From Pezicula radicicola (Eukaryota > Ascomycota > Leotiomycetes > Helotiales > Dermateaceae), in assembly GCA_003008705.1 (NCBI GenBank), contig PDUO01000003.1, positions 690,793 to 754,792 on the forward strand: a stretch of 64,000 nucleotides of DNA. The letters are read 5' to 3'. A program made the translations under genes and the position numbers. Under the pieces are notes generated by a model. That model did not search any database. It was given only the letters and a program-made list of their open reading frames with translations, and was not told the origin of the DNA. Shown in pieces: positions 46,375 through 58,719 of this stretch. The stretch's first letter is position 1. Each line of letters opens with the position of its first letter.

Positions 46375-49300
46375 TTTTTCTTTCTTTTGGTGGGTTTTGG
46401 TTTTGGTTTTTTTGGTGGGGTGAATGGGATAGATGGTATGAGTTGTGGTGATTGTTTTGGGGGGGAGGAAGAGGCGGTTTGGGGTTGGGGTTGGGTTGGA
46501 TTGGGAAGGAAGGAAGGAGAGAGTGACTTTGAGTAGGGAAGGTTAAGTAGAGTACACTTTTGGAGGGTTATACTGGTCTGGTGGGGATGAGGCTGGTGAT
46601 ACATAGTTTGGGGATATTATATGTATGTTGTGGTAAGCCTTTCACTGATATACAAGTAAATTGATGGGGTATTCTTGGTAGGTTTGTGGTTTTGATAGCT
46701 TGTTTTATTATAGAGATTTAAGTTGAGTATTTGTACTTATGACTTAATGTTATACTTTAGATGGGGGATTTTCTTGGCTTGGAAATGAATGGTATGGGAA
46801 CTCCTTAATATGCTTATAGTGAGTAATACCATGAAAGGAAGAAAGCAATGAATGCCACGCGTTTCGCCTTAATCATAAACCTCAGCTGTCTTACTGTCTC
46901 TCCTCTCTTTTCTAGCATAAGACTCCGTTGTACCGAGTGCTTCAGCATACCGTGGAACGTACGCCGTTTCTATTCCTCGCTCAGTTCTTACCTACCAATA
47001 ATTGAAATTTCTCAAGGATTTCTCTCTAAATCAGCGAGCACAATAAAAAGAGAACCAAACCAAAGTTTCCCGCAAAAAAAGCTAGAGAAAATATAAAGTT
47101 GCACTACATATGCTAAGCGAGCAATCAATATAAATACACTGAAAAGGCAGAAAAGGCAAAACACTAATAAGCACAGGCTTGAAGTATATCTGTTTATAGG
47201 AAACTTATCCGTGCCTACCGGGACACTTCGAACGAAAAGTTTTATTATCTATAATTTAACTATATGGTCTATACAATTACTACTTGTTTACGTTAGGGTA
47301 ATGCCTATTTAAGTCGGAGCAGACGGGGTAACTAAATACAAGCTAATTGTTTATATCTGTTAAATGAAAGATAATTATTCGAATATTTGTTAAGTTAGGT
47401 ATTCTACTTCAAACATAATGTTGAGATACATTACCTAGTAGAGTACTGTAAGGTAAGCAAGCCACTTTAAGCGATCTTACAACAACATGGACATGGAGAT
47501 GTCTACAGATACAGAAAATAAACAAATCAACAGTGGACAGCTATATTCACCTGATTAACTACAACTCAAGTACTACCTAGAAGCATTCTTAAAAGACCCA
47601 TCCTAACCTATAGCACCTAACCAACCTCCTTACAGTTCTCAGAAAGACAGTAATAGAGCAGTACTATTACTCACAGAATCTACTCGTTGCCTTACTAGCT
47701 ATAGAGACCGTACAAGTACTTTACTATCGCAGTCAAACAAGGGTAGGTTTATTTATCGACACAAAATATCAACGTCGCTTGGTTATAGACTCCAGGAGAG
47801 TCCTCCTTGGTGAATTCCTGTTTTTTTTTTGGGTAAATCCAAATTGTGCTTCTATATATAATTTTACTTCGATCTTTTTTCTATTATTATAAATAGAATA
47901 AACGAAGTTAGTACAGTATGTGTTATTGCTATTCATTTGTTTAATTCAGACACCTATGTTATAACAAGATAACAGGAAGGAAAAGGGGACTTACTTACAA
48001 TTTATGTATACCCCTCAAAACCTTATTCAAAGAGAGAGACCCGGACGTTAAGAGAAACAGTCAACTTTTGAACTTTCAAAGTCAACCTAGAGCTCTCGAG
48101 CCAAGCGCAAATTCATCGCACTTGTATCCAAGTCAAGTCGATCAGGTCACTCAATCAAGCCAATAAAGTTGCTGCTTTAAGGCATGTCGAAAATCCACAA
48201 AGCGCTACTTCGAAGTGTATTATTCACTAATTCATATCAAGCCACCAAAGCCTCGAATATTCAAGCAACGAACGCTATATGAAATCCGCTAAGTCATGTA
48301 TTTCCCTAAGTCTATGTTGATCGTAATCCCTCTCTCCCTAAATTAGTCAAGATAAAAGTGTTCCTCCTTCCAAGCTTTTAGACCCAGATACCGAGTTTTA
48401 TGTAAGACAAATTAGAAAGTGTATATGTATTTAGGCGTACTATCGCTTAGTGATATACTAATTCAAATATACACAAAGACTAGAGTAAAAAGCAAAGAGC
48501 TCTTTTGGTTTTTTCCCAATATACTATAGCATAGATTTCTCATATGCCTCTTTAGGAGTGCATTAAATTAAATAGGAATAGTCATGTGATCGTCCTGCCC
48601 AGGCTAGGTACTACAAATAAGTCCATTTCGGAACACTTAGGCTCTCGTAGAATGCAACACCTTTGCCTACTCATATATTGCTCCCTAAACAACTATGCCG
48701 TTCAATAATATATATAAGACTTTTGTGCATTTTCGAGTGTAAAATTAATTGTACTTTTCAATATAGATTATATATATATAATGTACCTGACTGATAAACG
48801 GAAGACTGTGCTACAACTTGTTAGAACTCGGAAAGCATTGTTCTTGCTACGAAATGTTATATGCTATTTCTGTAGGGTTAAAATCCCCAAGTTGCCGTGT
48901 CATCCTGGGTTACATTTTTATGGTAAATACAAAGAAGTTAGTGTCAGGTTGCACTAGTGTAAGTGGTACGTGTTCTGATAGAGATGACATGTATATGACT
49001 GAGTCAGTCACTAGGCGAGGATAGGAGTATTTTCTCAGGGAAAACTCTCCAATCAACAGGTTTTAAGCAAGAACTATAGAGGCTGTTCTAATCGTTGCAG
49101 TTGTTAATACCTCTTATTTTCTAATATAAATTCTTGCCTACAAATCTCTCTTGTCTTTTAGCCTAAACGTATCTGCGTATGTTTCTCTAAGATCTACCTC
49201 TATACCTTAATATAGAGTTAAGTAAGAATCCCATAAATTAAATCTTATTTCCTTAAAAAGAGATTAAAACACTACCTACTTTAGAAGTAACAGAGGGTTA

Positions 49301-51241
49301 GAATGCAGGAAACCCTAACAAAACTTCGGATAATTTTCTTAATCACGTCGTTAATTTAAGGTCAATCTGCACAGGGCGGTACCGAAAGTTGGGGAAGGTG
49401 AAAACCTAGTGAGTGAAAAGTTTAGTACTTGTATTGAAAATATAATAGGTCAACCAAGCTAATATTAAGTACTCAGCACCGATTCAAACGAAATGTGCTC
49501 AGATAGATCCCCTCCCTTCTTGACGGCAATCCGTAGAACCTTAAATCTGCAAGCATAGCAAACTTTTAGATATGGTAAAAAGGAAATATGGTATAGCGGT
49601 GAGCGGATCGCGTACGTACTTACTCGAGTACCAGCTTCGGTACCTGTACCATGCTCCACCCTTAAAAGTTCGGTATCTGTACTCGGCAGTGACTTTTTCC
49701 CAACGGAACCAATGTTGAGAAAATGTGATGTTAATGATATCTACAGACCAGCAATTGGTTATGGACAGGAAGATAAAAGAACTGTATATCGTCTAGTGTA
49801 TAGTAGTGGTATGTGGTTTCCGGGGTGCGGGTAAATATCTCGGTGGTATTATCCGCGCTGTGTCCCTCGTTAATATCTACTTGAGCGATTTAGGGGGTTA
49901 TTGGCAATGGAGCTAGACCGAATGTAGATCATGGGCTGGGTGACGCGCATGATTTCCGCGCTGTTGAAGATGGGGAAGGCCTAAATCAATTGGAAGTCGG
50001 CACAAAAGGCAGTGTTCTGCAGTAGTTTGTTTTGAGACGGGTACCTTCTGGCTGGTTAGCATTTTTTTGGGGGGAGGGGGGGAAGATCTACTCCCAAAGC
50101 AGGCTTTCCGGAGTGGTGGATCCTAGAGAAAGTATATCTTGACTAGGTTCCTTTGTTCTCGTCAGATATCATGTCGTGAAAAAGTAAGGTTAAGATGCAG
50201 GAGAACCGCAGAGAGTACAGTAGAGTTTCGCTCCTCGCATGGCATGATTTGTATCGAACGAAACAATCCGAAGAACTGCTTGCTACCAAGTAGTCTACGT
50301 TCTGCAACTCGTACATTATAAGTTCCAGTACCAACCGTGAACTACCAGTAATATATGGTATGTGGGTATGTACAACGCTAAGAGAAGGAGCATATGCATA
50401 CATCTGTACTGTCCCAGAGAGGGCCAGATGGGCAATTTGGTGTTACACACGATCTGGACGCTCCCTGTCGGACCATGGTATTTGCAGGGCAGATTATTCT
50501 GTGACTGGTCTGATGCTGTCTACTGCACAGTAACTGCGACCGTGCTGCCAATGGGCCATGGCGAGGAAGATCACCCATCCCTTGGCCCATTTTGGAGGAG
50601 GCCTCCGGCCCTCCTACTCCGTAAATACAAACATGTCGTATTATTATCGCTAATCCCAACTGTAAATGCGCCCGCTACCAGCTACCAGGTTGCCGGTACG
50701 GTACCACAGGATAGGTAGATTCCGTTGCCTCCGAGCCCGCCACATAACAAGGTGGTGACCTGGCTGTGTGCCACAACTCGAAGCGCATATGAAAGCATGT
50801 AGGCGTCAGTCATTAACGGCATTCACGTACGGGATGAACAGCAGTTGACGACATAATAGGAACAAAATAAATATATCATTATTGATAACTACTCATCCAC
50901 ATAGTGCTAATTATCAAGGCTCATCAGATTCGTGGACCGGCCTTGTGGAAACACATGAACGATCATGGCCCACCCACTTTGCTTCTTTGGGCAATCATTA
51001 CAAGTATGAGATATTACACGTATATGGCTGATGAAAATACCGCCCGCAATTGACGTGGCTCGGCCCGATGCACTGTACTATATGTATATGCGCCGTCGAC
51101 GGTACCACGGGGACCTAGGAACAAACGCGGGAGCAAAGATCGCGACTTCAACCACTCTCATGGAAAACACTGTGCTGTACAGTACGCACACACTAGTAAG
51201 TCACTTAGTGAAACGATCCCATAGGATAAGCGACATCGTTT
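46375..51241. other. gene-poor AT-rich stretch of about 4.9 kb
   Basis: No supported gene on either strand. Up to about 46620 the plus strand is G/T-rich; 46700-49700 is strongly AT-biased with stops in all frames, consistent with old RIP-mutated repeats, but no transposase motif could be read. From about 49800 the composition returns to intermediate GC. Frames at 46848, 48818 and 50362-50718 lack domains. Confidence 0.5.
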
Positions 51242-52376
51242 CTAAACATCCCGTACGGGGTCATAGTAACGCGTTGTTGCTTGTGCAGTATCATCGTTTC
51301 TTGCGGCTTTCTCTGCTTGCCCGTATGCATAAGTTTGAGTTTTCGGATAGGACGTGCTGGAGTAGGTCGTATAGGTACTATATGACGAAGAGCTCCCTGC
51401 CAAAACACAATTAATCAGTAGGGATCCCTAGGTTTCGTTGGTCGACGTTGATTTAAAGCAAGGCACTAACCCGTTGGTGTATAGCTGTAGGTTGGAGATG
51501 CTAGTGATCAAGTCAGAAAAGCGGAACGATCTGGAGTCTTGTCGGGGAAGACGAGGGGGAATTCCCCACGCAAATGTAAGAAAAGGGGCCATCAACCTTA
51601 ACTGTCAATGGCATGGATGAATAGAGTTTACACTTATCAGTATGGGGAGGGGGAAGATTTATGCCATATTGGAAAACTGATCAACGCCAAGAAAAAGGGA
51701 GTTCTTACTGCCATTATCTGATGTCGACGATTCTGTGTTGGGATAATAGGAGGCTGGATAACTCTGGCCATGGTCATCGTAGCTCTGCTCGACGGACGTA
51801 TTATCAGCTCCACGAGCTAAGTCCTTTGATCCTCCGGCGCCAGCTCTACGGGAAACCGGCTTTCCGTCTTTCCCCAAACCTCTATTCCTTCCGTCACGGT
51901 AGCGGAACTTATGGTATAGAAACCATCTGGCAATCCAATTTGGGCAATCCTCTGTGGGTACGGCCAGGTTCCAGTAGTATCTCGTGTACGCATCGTTCGA
52001 TTGTGCTATCCGGGTCATCGCCTCGTCCTTGGAAGCCTCCAGGATATCACTCCAGTCGTAAGGTGGATTACGTTTACAGTTCTTCTTTAAGTGCCGGGTG
52101 TCTGATGTCAACCACTTGTAAACTCTGTCGGCTTCTTTCTAAAACCATCATGTTAGTTACCATAACTCTTCGCAATTCCTATACAAGACAGCATCGCAGC
52201 TGCTAGGGGACTCTTGCAAGAGTGGAGGATGAGGAATGGATTCCCCGGTGCGAGGTACGAGTGGTAAACTGACTAACCGCCATAAGACTGTAGGTGCCCA
52301 AGCCCATATTCAGGTGCTTGAGGAGGTCTTCTTTGGTTTGGCTCATGGCCAGGGGGACCAAAGGTGCCGAATTCAT
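51242..52376 (-). CDS. three-exon unrecognised protein, 227 aa
   Basis: Exons are 52376-52278, 52138-51709 and 51396-51242; lengths sum to 684 nt. The start is MNSAPLVPLAMSQTKEDLLK (second ATG at 52346 possible). Intron 1 has donor GTTAGT and acceptor TTTTAG. Exon 2 encodes KEADRVYKWLTSDTRHLKKN and DCPNWIARWFLYHKFRYRDG, a Trp/Tyr-rich, clearly coding segment, followed by a disordered Gly/Ser part. Intron 2 (312 nt) has donor GTAAGA and acceptor GGCAG; an extra small exon inside it is possible. Exon 3 encodes a Tyr/Ser/Thr-rich tail (SSSSYSTYTTYSSTS) ending YYDPVRDV. No named family is recognised. A nucleic-acid or protein-binding role cannot be told. Confidence 0.55.
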
Positions 52377-55300
52377 GGGGAGCTTTATTCCGCCGTCTAC
52401 CTATGCGTGTCGGCCGAATTATAATGGAGCTGAGTTACTCTTTTGGCGTCACTTTCGTTCCATTCTAAGATATACTCGCGGATATACGAATATTATGAAT
52501 GAACGTGATCTACACGGACGCTGCCTCGGACGGGTACACCTTAGAATGCCGGATGAGAGAGATTCGGCAGGGTCCCCTTCGAGTATAGAATTGTATTCTC
52601 TGAAACACCCGTTGGGGGGTGTTCACTGATAAGATTGATCAGTAGGAAGCATGCCGGATGCCCCCGCCTGGTTGCATGAGGGAAGGGCCTCGCAGAACAG
52701 CTGTGCTTACATGAGTGGATGGAGTTCGATTGTGGGTGATGCCAGGCGATTTTTGTTGAAAAATGGAGTGTGGAAGGTCGAGGAGTAGTGAGGACTTGCT
52801 ATTACATTAGTGCGTCGCAAGGTCCTCCTAGGGTGTAAGGGTGTAAGGTGCTGGAGTAGAGAACCACCTCAACAATCAAGATGCTCCCACGAAAGCGCTT
52901 CAATGGTAACTCTGCGGGTCAAACTTGGCCGATTTGCACAAAAATGCTATGCATTGAGCCAATGAACGAGCACACTAATCTGGGGCACATGCTGGCTATG
53001 CAGTTGATGCATGGGCTGGCCCAGAAGGCTGGTTTGGTAGGTAGAGAATACTATCATGCTACTCTGCTCGGCCAAGGAAGTGCGATCGAGTACACAGGGA
53101 CCCAATTATTGAGTAAGGACCGAGCATAAAATACAATGGGGACGTTTACAATGCTTATTTGGTAAACGACAACTAGCCAGCACGCGTATTGCCTCCAATA
53201 CCGGTCAGAACATAATAAAGTGTGCAGGCAAATGATATCGACGAAAGTTACCTAAGCACTGGTCTCCCAGAAGCGTGGATCTGGGATGTGAGAGCTGGTG
53301 TCCTGGACACCTTTTGCAGCCCAGTGAGTGTCTTCTATCTTCTATCTCGGCACTGCCTCCAGCAGCACTAGGAGATCTTCTGAAGTTCTGGCGAAACAGG
53401 ACGCCCATTTACTTCAAAGTACTTCAAAGAGAGAGAGAGAGAGAGAGATGCATGTCATCTGAGAAGGAATAATAACAATAACGACAATGCTGGATATCTG
53501 AGTAAAGTGATCTCTAAAAACAATTACTCCACTCAATAGTTACTTAGAAGCTAAGAACTTGACTGTGGTGGAAGTCGTGGGACTCAAAACTACTTCATGT
53601 GGATCACGCGGCTCCTAAGAACCCAAAAAGATGCTGGATCTGGCCCAGCCTCGGACTTCTCGCCACAGGCGTGACTGTCGAGCGACAAAGGAAGACGACC
53701 TGTCAGAAACTAGGGAGGCCCGTAGAGAGTGTGGGTACGTGCTTGTAAAGTAAGTGGTCTGTCGCAGTGTGTCGCCCTATGCAATTGCAGCAGTGGGTTG
53801 TGGGACAGAGACCCTGCATCTTGGTTGGTGCAACAACTCATTATTGTTGATGAACTGCCATTTCTCGATGGGAAGAGTTGCACAAGGGTCGAAGGAGACG
53901 CTAGCTCCTTAGCCAGGTTGGCAACCTTCCACGAGACTGCCCAGGGCTTTTCATCTCAAGATCTAGGTTGTATACCTTGATATTATGTCGTTATAGCATT
54001 GCCTTTCTCCGTGGAAGCATCTTCTGGTGCTTATGGATGTTGAGCATCAGCAGTATTCTCCAGCTCTCAGTTCATTTCTGGACCTCTTACCTGTAACGAT
54101 TAGTAACACTTTACAGCCGGGACACTATGAGAATTTTCTCCTGCATTACCGCCGGCATAAGTCTTTCCAAGGATGTGTTGTATGCATCCATTGGCTTACA
54201 TTAGACCCCTGAGCCTCATAGGTATTATACCGAGAAATCCCGATAGCATTAATCTCTCTTGATTTTGTATAGTACAGTAAATACTTCAAATGTGAAAGTC
54301 TAACTCAGATAGACTTTTGAGGCTACAATAGGGTTGCGGAGACCAGTACCTTCTAAATAGAGGTATCAACACGAGTGCATGGTGGCCAAATCTGCCAAGC
54401 CACTAGTTCATTTTCACCTAGGACCCATGGGTGGGTAGAAGAATGGACAGTGAGGGCGGAGGCGGAAGATCGAGATTGAGAACGCATCGAGTGGCGTTTA
54501 CTCGGTCGAGACAATTCTTCGTTTGAATAATAATAATAATAGGAGACGAAGCTGTTGCTCAAAGTCCAAGGTCGTGATTATTTTGCTGACGTCGAGCAGC
54601 TAGAAAAGATCTTGGCGTTGGGAATCATTATTACAGTTCTTATTGGTCCCTACAGTACTACTTACGCTAAATACTGCCTCTTCGAGCATGTTGTTTAGTC
54701 GTGGCAAAAATCAAGTCAGGGTCTGTGCACCGGAAGCCTCCTATTCTCAACCGTTACCGGGAACGCTCCTCCAATCATGAAACGTGAAATCTTTCTTCAG
54801 ATCGCCACGGGGATTGCCAAATGGCATCTTCGCAATGACAGGCTCGGAGACTTTCAAGAACTAAATATCTTTAGCGCATACGAATGAACGGGTGGCTTAT
54901 AGTACGCCATAACCCGCTCTAGCGTCGTTCAGTATCAGGAAACTATAGCCGTATATAAGGGAGAATAGGTATCTTGAAGTACTTCTGTACGTAAGTGAGA
55001 TAAAAGTCGCAAACGTACGTATGTCCACGCCGATGTTCTGCATAAGGATGCAAAATTGTCGAATCACAGGGCCAGACTAATTCCACCTTGTGCAGGTTGT
55101 AGGGGAGAAGTAGGCACCCGGTTTCTGGGAAAAGATATCCCAAGGCATTGCGAGCATGCTGTACAGTTAGACTTAAGACGGGGAAGTTGAGACTCGCATA
55201 CGCGATAGAAGAGTTGTCATTGAGCGTAATCCAGGAATCAGGAACCACGTACAGTACCTTCCTTTGGCCTTAACATTTAATGCTTATAAGTATAGCGATC

Positions 55301-55608
55301 CTCTGTGATACAATGGCAGGTTGATTTTACGGACATAAAGCTCAAGTTACTAGAGATCTGCAGAAACGATCTAGAACGTTTCCGACCACTTACTAAGTAT
55401 AACGTTATTTACAAGATTCGCCACAAGTCCAGACTGTTTATATAAAGTACAGCGAAATGTATCTTGTAGTGCTCTTATCTTGCTGTACGAAGGTATACAG
55501 TATAAGTACTGTATGATGAGGAGACTTTAACGTATGAGTTGGGGACTCAGGGGTTTAGCTGCATGACGAGCTACCATGCTCGTCCGTGCCGTACTTTTAC
55601 AGTATCTA
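52377..55608. other. intergenic, no gene supported
   Basis: Moderate GC with many short frames, none with a domain. Simple repeats: (GA)n at 53428-53449 and (AAT)n at 54523-54540. TACAGTAC-like palindromic words are frequent (54652, 55249, 55496). May hold decayed genes that can no longer be read. Confidence 0.4.
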
Positions 55609-56028
55609 ATAGTCGGGCCCACATTCTACTGCGCTATCGCTTGTAGTCGGCAAAAGCAAGTGTCCTATTCAAGTAAGTGTCCTACAAAAATATAATTTTC
55701 TAAGGTACTAGGTATTTTAATTTATACTTTTATATAAAGTATATATAAAGTTATATAGAAGAATAAGGTTTTTATAAGCGAAAGGTAGAATAAATTTACT
55801 TTTCTTTATTTTACTTAAAAATCTTATATTAGAAATAATTATTTAACTTTTTTTTTAGTAAAATTAAATACTTATAGTTTAAGCTTTAATAATATATAGA
55901 TTTTAATAAAATTTAAATACTATAAGGTACTTAAATACTTAGATATTTTTCGTGGGACACTTGCTTGAATGGGACACTTGCTTTTGCCGACTACAAGCGA
56001 TAGCGCAGTAGAAGGTGGGCCCGACTAT
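55609..56028. mobile_element. MITE-like element with 77-bp terminal inverted repeats, TA target duplication
   Basis: The left arm 55609-55685 begins ATAGTCGGGCCCAC; the right arm 55952-56028 is its inverse with four mismatches. TA flanks both ends (55607-55608 and 56029-56030), as for Tc1/mariner-type insertions. The 266-bp core is extremely AT-rich and has no coding capacity. Three of the four mismatches are T on the left against C on the right, consistent with RIP or deamination. Confidence 0.85.
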
Positions 56029-56444
56029 TACAGCGATGTAGTGACAGGGAGGGGGGTCCTGGTCAGAACCGGGCCCCAACTCCAATGACCCTGCAACTGC
56101 ATTCTCCAGTAGAAGCTCACGTATCCTTAAGTGGCCTGATCTGTGGCGCAGTCGACCTCGCAAGTCTGATGTCAGGATACCAGGATACTTTGTTGCAGAA
56201 CTTTTGATGGCGGCCGAGGCTAGTGTCGATGCCAATCCCCGGCCCGACGACGAGGTAAGTGGAGTACTCCGAAGAACGGTTGCTGCCGTTATCGGGTGAA
56301 AAATACTTTCTCATCACTGCGACGACACAACCTCAATCAACAACCCACCCCGCCAATAACCACCACCACCGTCACCACGACATCAATGAAGGATCATACA
56401 GCTTGGAATAGCTGTAATCAAACCCAGCGAAGCGCCAGCCCAAC

Positions 56445-58196
56445 ATGGCTCCGACGCCTAATGTCCTCCATCTTCCCAATGGCCAGCTTTTGACTGTCAC
56501 CCCAGTCTTTGGTGGCTACTTCTTCAAATCCAATGACCTCAACATCCACAGCAACACCTTTCCTGCAGGTTGGACCGTTATAATGCAGACGGAGGATTAC
56601 TCCGACGAGCATCTAGAGACCAAGCAGGTTGAGTTAAGTGGGATGCCCAATGAGAAGCATCATCACATCCATGCCTTCAAGCAGCCAACACTACAGCATG
56701 ACAACCTGTTTATATCCTCTATTTCCAACCCGTCGAGCAGCGACTTCAAGCCGGCGACAAGTCCCACACGCCAAATAGCGATGATGCTGTGGGCATCTCT
56801 ATATTGGTACTTTCACCAGCCAGAGCCCTCGCCCTACCTCACTACCGCAGCGTCTAAGAACACACCCGATGCTGGTAAACCCAGAGGAGAATGGCGTATA
56901 AACATCAAGCGCGAGGGCGTGCTTCGTGGGCGGAACTTGCTGCAGAAGTTGGAAAGGATGGGGCTGATTACGGCTGAGGATTCTTCAGTGGGCACGAATC
57001 AGGACGAAAACTCTGCTCAGGGCTGGTCAGAGATGTTCACTTCTCGCCGGACCTTTTGGCAGTTGTCGCCAACGCTATACCTATTTACCCTGTCGCCTAG
57101 CCAGGGCACACATTCTCCTTATGGAAGTAGGCCGAGCTCCCCAGTCCGCGGGGAAGAGGCTCCTCGGAGTCAGTCTCCGCACCATCAGAGGGGCCCATCG
57201 GAGCATGGTTCGCAAGTCCTGAGTCCAGGCCTATGGTCACCTTTCACTCCTGGGCCATTCTCCTCGGGCAGCCATCTACCAACCTACTTTCCCCCACCAC
57301 CACTGCAGTACACCTTGACCAATGGTATACGCCATCCAATACGTGCGAAGCCGCCGCGTCAGGGCGAGACTTTCTATACGCGCTACATACCCAGCGCAGG
57401 TCAATACCTCTCCTTTCGCACCGCCTCATTAGCATCAAGGCCTGTACTGTACACCGGTCCATTAGCTTCAGATAGATCTTTGGGGCATAAACTCACGCCA
57501 TCTCTATTGCCTCTTCCGTCTCACATCGCTGCGACATCTATCTCCGAGATTGCCCAGTCTCCCTTGTCCACTTCCCCAGGCTCAGCCTCGAGCGATACAA
57601 CCCAGATGACAGATCTCCAACTCCTTCACAAGTGGATGAACCATCCCCGTGTCTCGAAGTTTTGGGGATGTGCAGGTCCCGAGTCCACTCAGGCCGAGTT
57701 CCTCACGACCAACCTCAAAGCTAAGCATTCATTCCCTGTTATAGGTCTTTGGGATGGCAAGCCATTTGGATACTTTGAGATTTACTGGGTTAGAGAGGAT
57801 GGCCTCGGCAAATACCTTGGCAATGGAGCTGACGACTACGACCGGGGTATACATGTCCTAGTAGGAGAAGAGGAGTTTAGAGGGAAGCATAGGGTGATGG
57901 CATGGATTACAGCCCTGGCTCATTGGGCTTTCAATGCTGATTATCGGACTAATAATGTAGTCTTAGAGCCCAGAGTTGACAACGAACGGTATGTTCTAGA
58001 CTTCCTCCTTCGTGACTTACAGAGCCACATTATATATTTATGTAGGGATAAGACGAGTACTAACACGTTCTATCTTAGCTTCATCTCTCACCTCGCCGAT
58101 GCGGGTTTCCTAAAGGAAGGGGAGATTACATTCCCCCACAAACAATCAGCATTTGTGAAGCTTAGGAGGGAGAATTTCGAGGCCCCTGCATTGTGA
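56445..58196 (+). CDS. siderophore N5-hydroxyornithine acyltransferase, SidF/SidL family (GNAT)
   Basis: Exons are 56445-57988 and 58079-58196 (553 aa). The 90-nt intron has GTATGT, GTACTAACAC and TCTTAG; it is a multiple of three without stops, so the unspliced frame also reads through. The C-terminal GNAT domain has LLHKWMNHPRVSKFWGCAGP, FPVIGLWDGKPFGYFEIYWV, DDYDRGIHVLVGEEEFRGK and VVLEPRVDNERF, then ITFPHKQSAFVKLRRENF. These match enzymes that acylate N5-hydroxyornithine in fusarinine or ferricrocin synthesis. The N-terminus LPNGQLLTVTPVFGGYFFKS fits the same family. A Ser/Pro-rich insert lies in the middle (about residues 225-290). The C-terminus APAL is not a canonical peroxisomal signal, which slightly favours the cytosolic SidL type over SidF. 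No other siderophore gene is in the window. Confidence 0.88.
   Translation: MAPTPNVLHLPNGQLLTVTPVFGGYFFKSNDLNIHSNTFPAGWTVIMQTEDYSDEHLETKQVELSGMPNEKHHHIHAFKQPTLQHDNLFISSISNPSSSDFKPATSPTRQIAMMLWASLYWYFHQPEPSPYLTTAASKNTPDAGKPRGEWRINIKREGVLRGRNLLQKLERMGLITAEDSSVGTNQDENSAQGWSEMFTSRRTFWQLSPTLYLFTLSPSQGTHSPYGSRPSSPVRGEEAPRSQSPHHQRGPSEHGSQVLSPGLWSPFTPGPFSSGSHLPTYFPPPPLQYTLTNGIRHPIRAKPPRQGETFYTRYIPSAGQYLSFRTASLASRPVLYTGPLASDRSLGHKLTPSLLPLPSHIAATSISEIAQSPLSTSPGSASSDTTQMTDLQLLHKWMNHPRVSKFWGCAGPESTQAEFLTTNLKAKHSFPVIGLWDGKPFGYFEIYWVREDGLGKYLGNGADDYDRGIHVLVGEEEFRGKHRVMAWITALAHWAFNADYRTNNVVLEPRVDNERYVLDFLLRDLQSHIIYLCRDKTSTNTFYLSFISHLADAGFLKEGEITFPHKQSAFVKLRRENFEAPAL
57989..58078 (+). other. 3n stop-free intron in the acyltransferase gene
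   Basis: Ninety nucleotides, donor CG|GTATGT, branch TACTAAC, acceptor TCTTAG. Splicing turns an off-family insert (DFLLRDLQSHIIYLC) into the family-conserved DNERFISHLADAGFLKEG. Retention would add 30 residues without a stop. Confidence 0.85.
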
Positions 58197-58510
58197 GCTC
58201 AGCTCACCTATCACCTTACGGATTGTGTAATGCCTAAAAAATATACCCCAATTTTTCCCGTATCTCCCAGCAGCTCAGCCAGAGCGAACGTACCAATTGC
58301 AGCATCGCTTCTAGACGCCCCATTTTGTCAGAAAAATTGTCATAAAGATGCGCGTGGCCATTTTCAGTCATTTTCAGCCACAATTAAACTGGGTGGGTCT
58401 GCTAATGCGGCCGGCAAGCCTTCCGATGCCGGCAGATTCTGTACAGTATCCACTGGAGGGGCAAGCAGTGAACTATGATGCCGCTGTCAGCGCAAATAAA
58501 GTACTGTATA

Positions 58511-58655
58511 CTTCGTACTGGCCCAAATAAACCCTATTCACGTCTGAGCTAAACCGGGGTAATTAACCAATCAGTCAACGGGGATGTACCGTTTTTAGCT
58601 ATAACTGGCTAGTTGCGATCGGACGGAAATAGGGTTTATTTGGGCCAGGACGAAG
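58511..58655. mobile_element. 145-bp MITE-like foldback element, TA-flanked
   Basis: Arms 58511-58538 and 58628-58655 are 28-bp inverted repeats with one mismatch (left CTTCGTACTGGCCCAAAT, right ATTTGGGCCAGGACGAAG). TA lies on both sides (58509-58510, 58656-58657). The 89-bp loop has no coding capacity. Confidence 0.8.
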
Positions 58656-58719
58656 TAGACCACGAGGATTTGCATTCCATGATCCACGATGATCCACCGT
58701 GCGTACAATACTGTACGTA

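Noticed and set aside
46188..46604. 138-codon Pro/Lys/Thr-rich frame on the minus strand
   Set aside because: Produced by a C/A-rich leader; the overlapping ATG frame from 46374 splices to a better-supported product.
50362..50718. 118-codon plus-strand frame
   Set aside because: No domain and an equally long frame on the opposite strand; neither shows family features.
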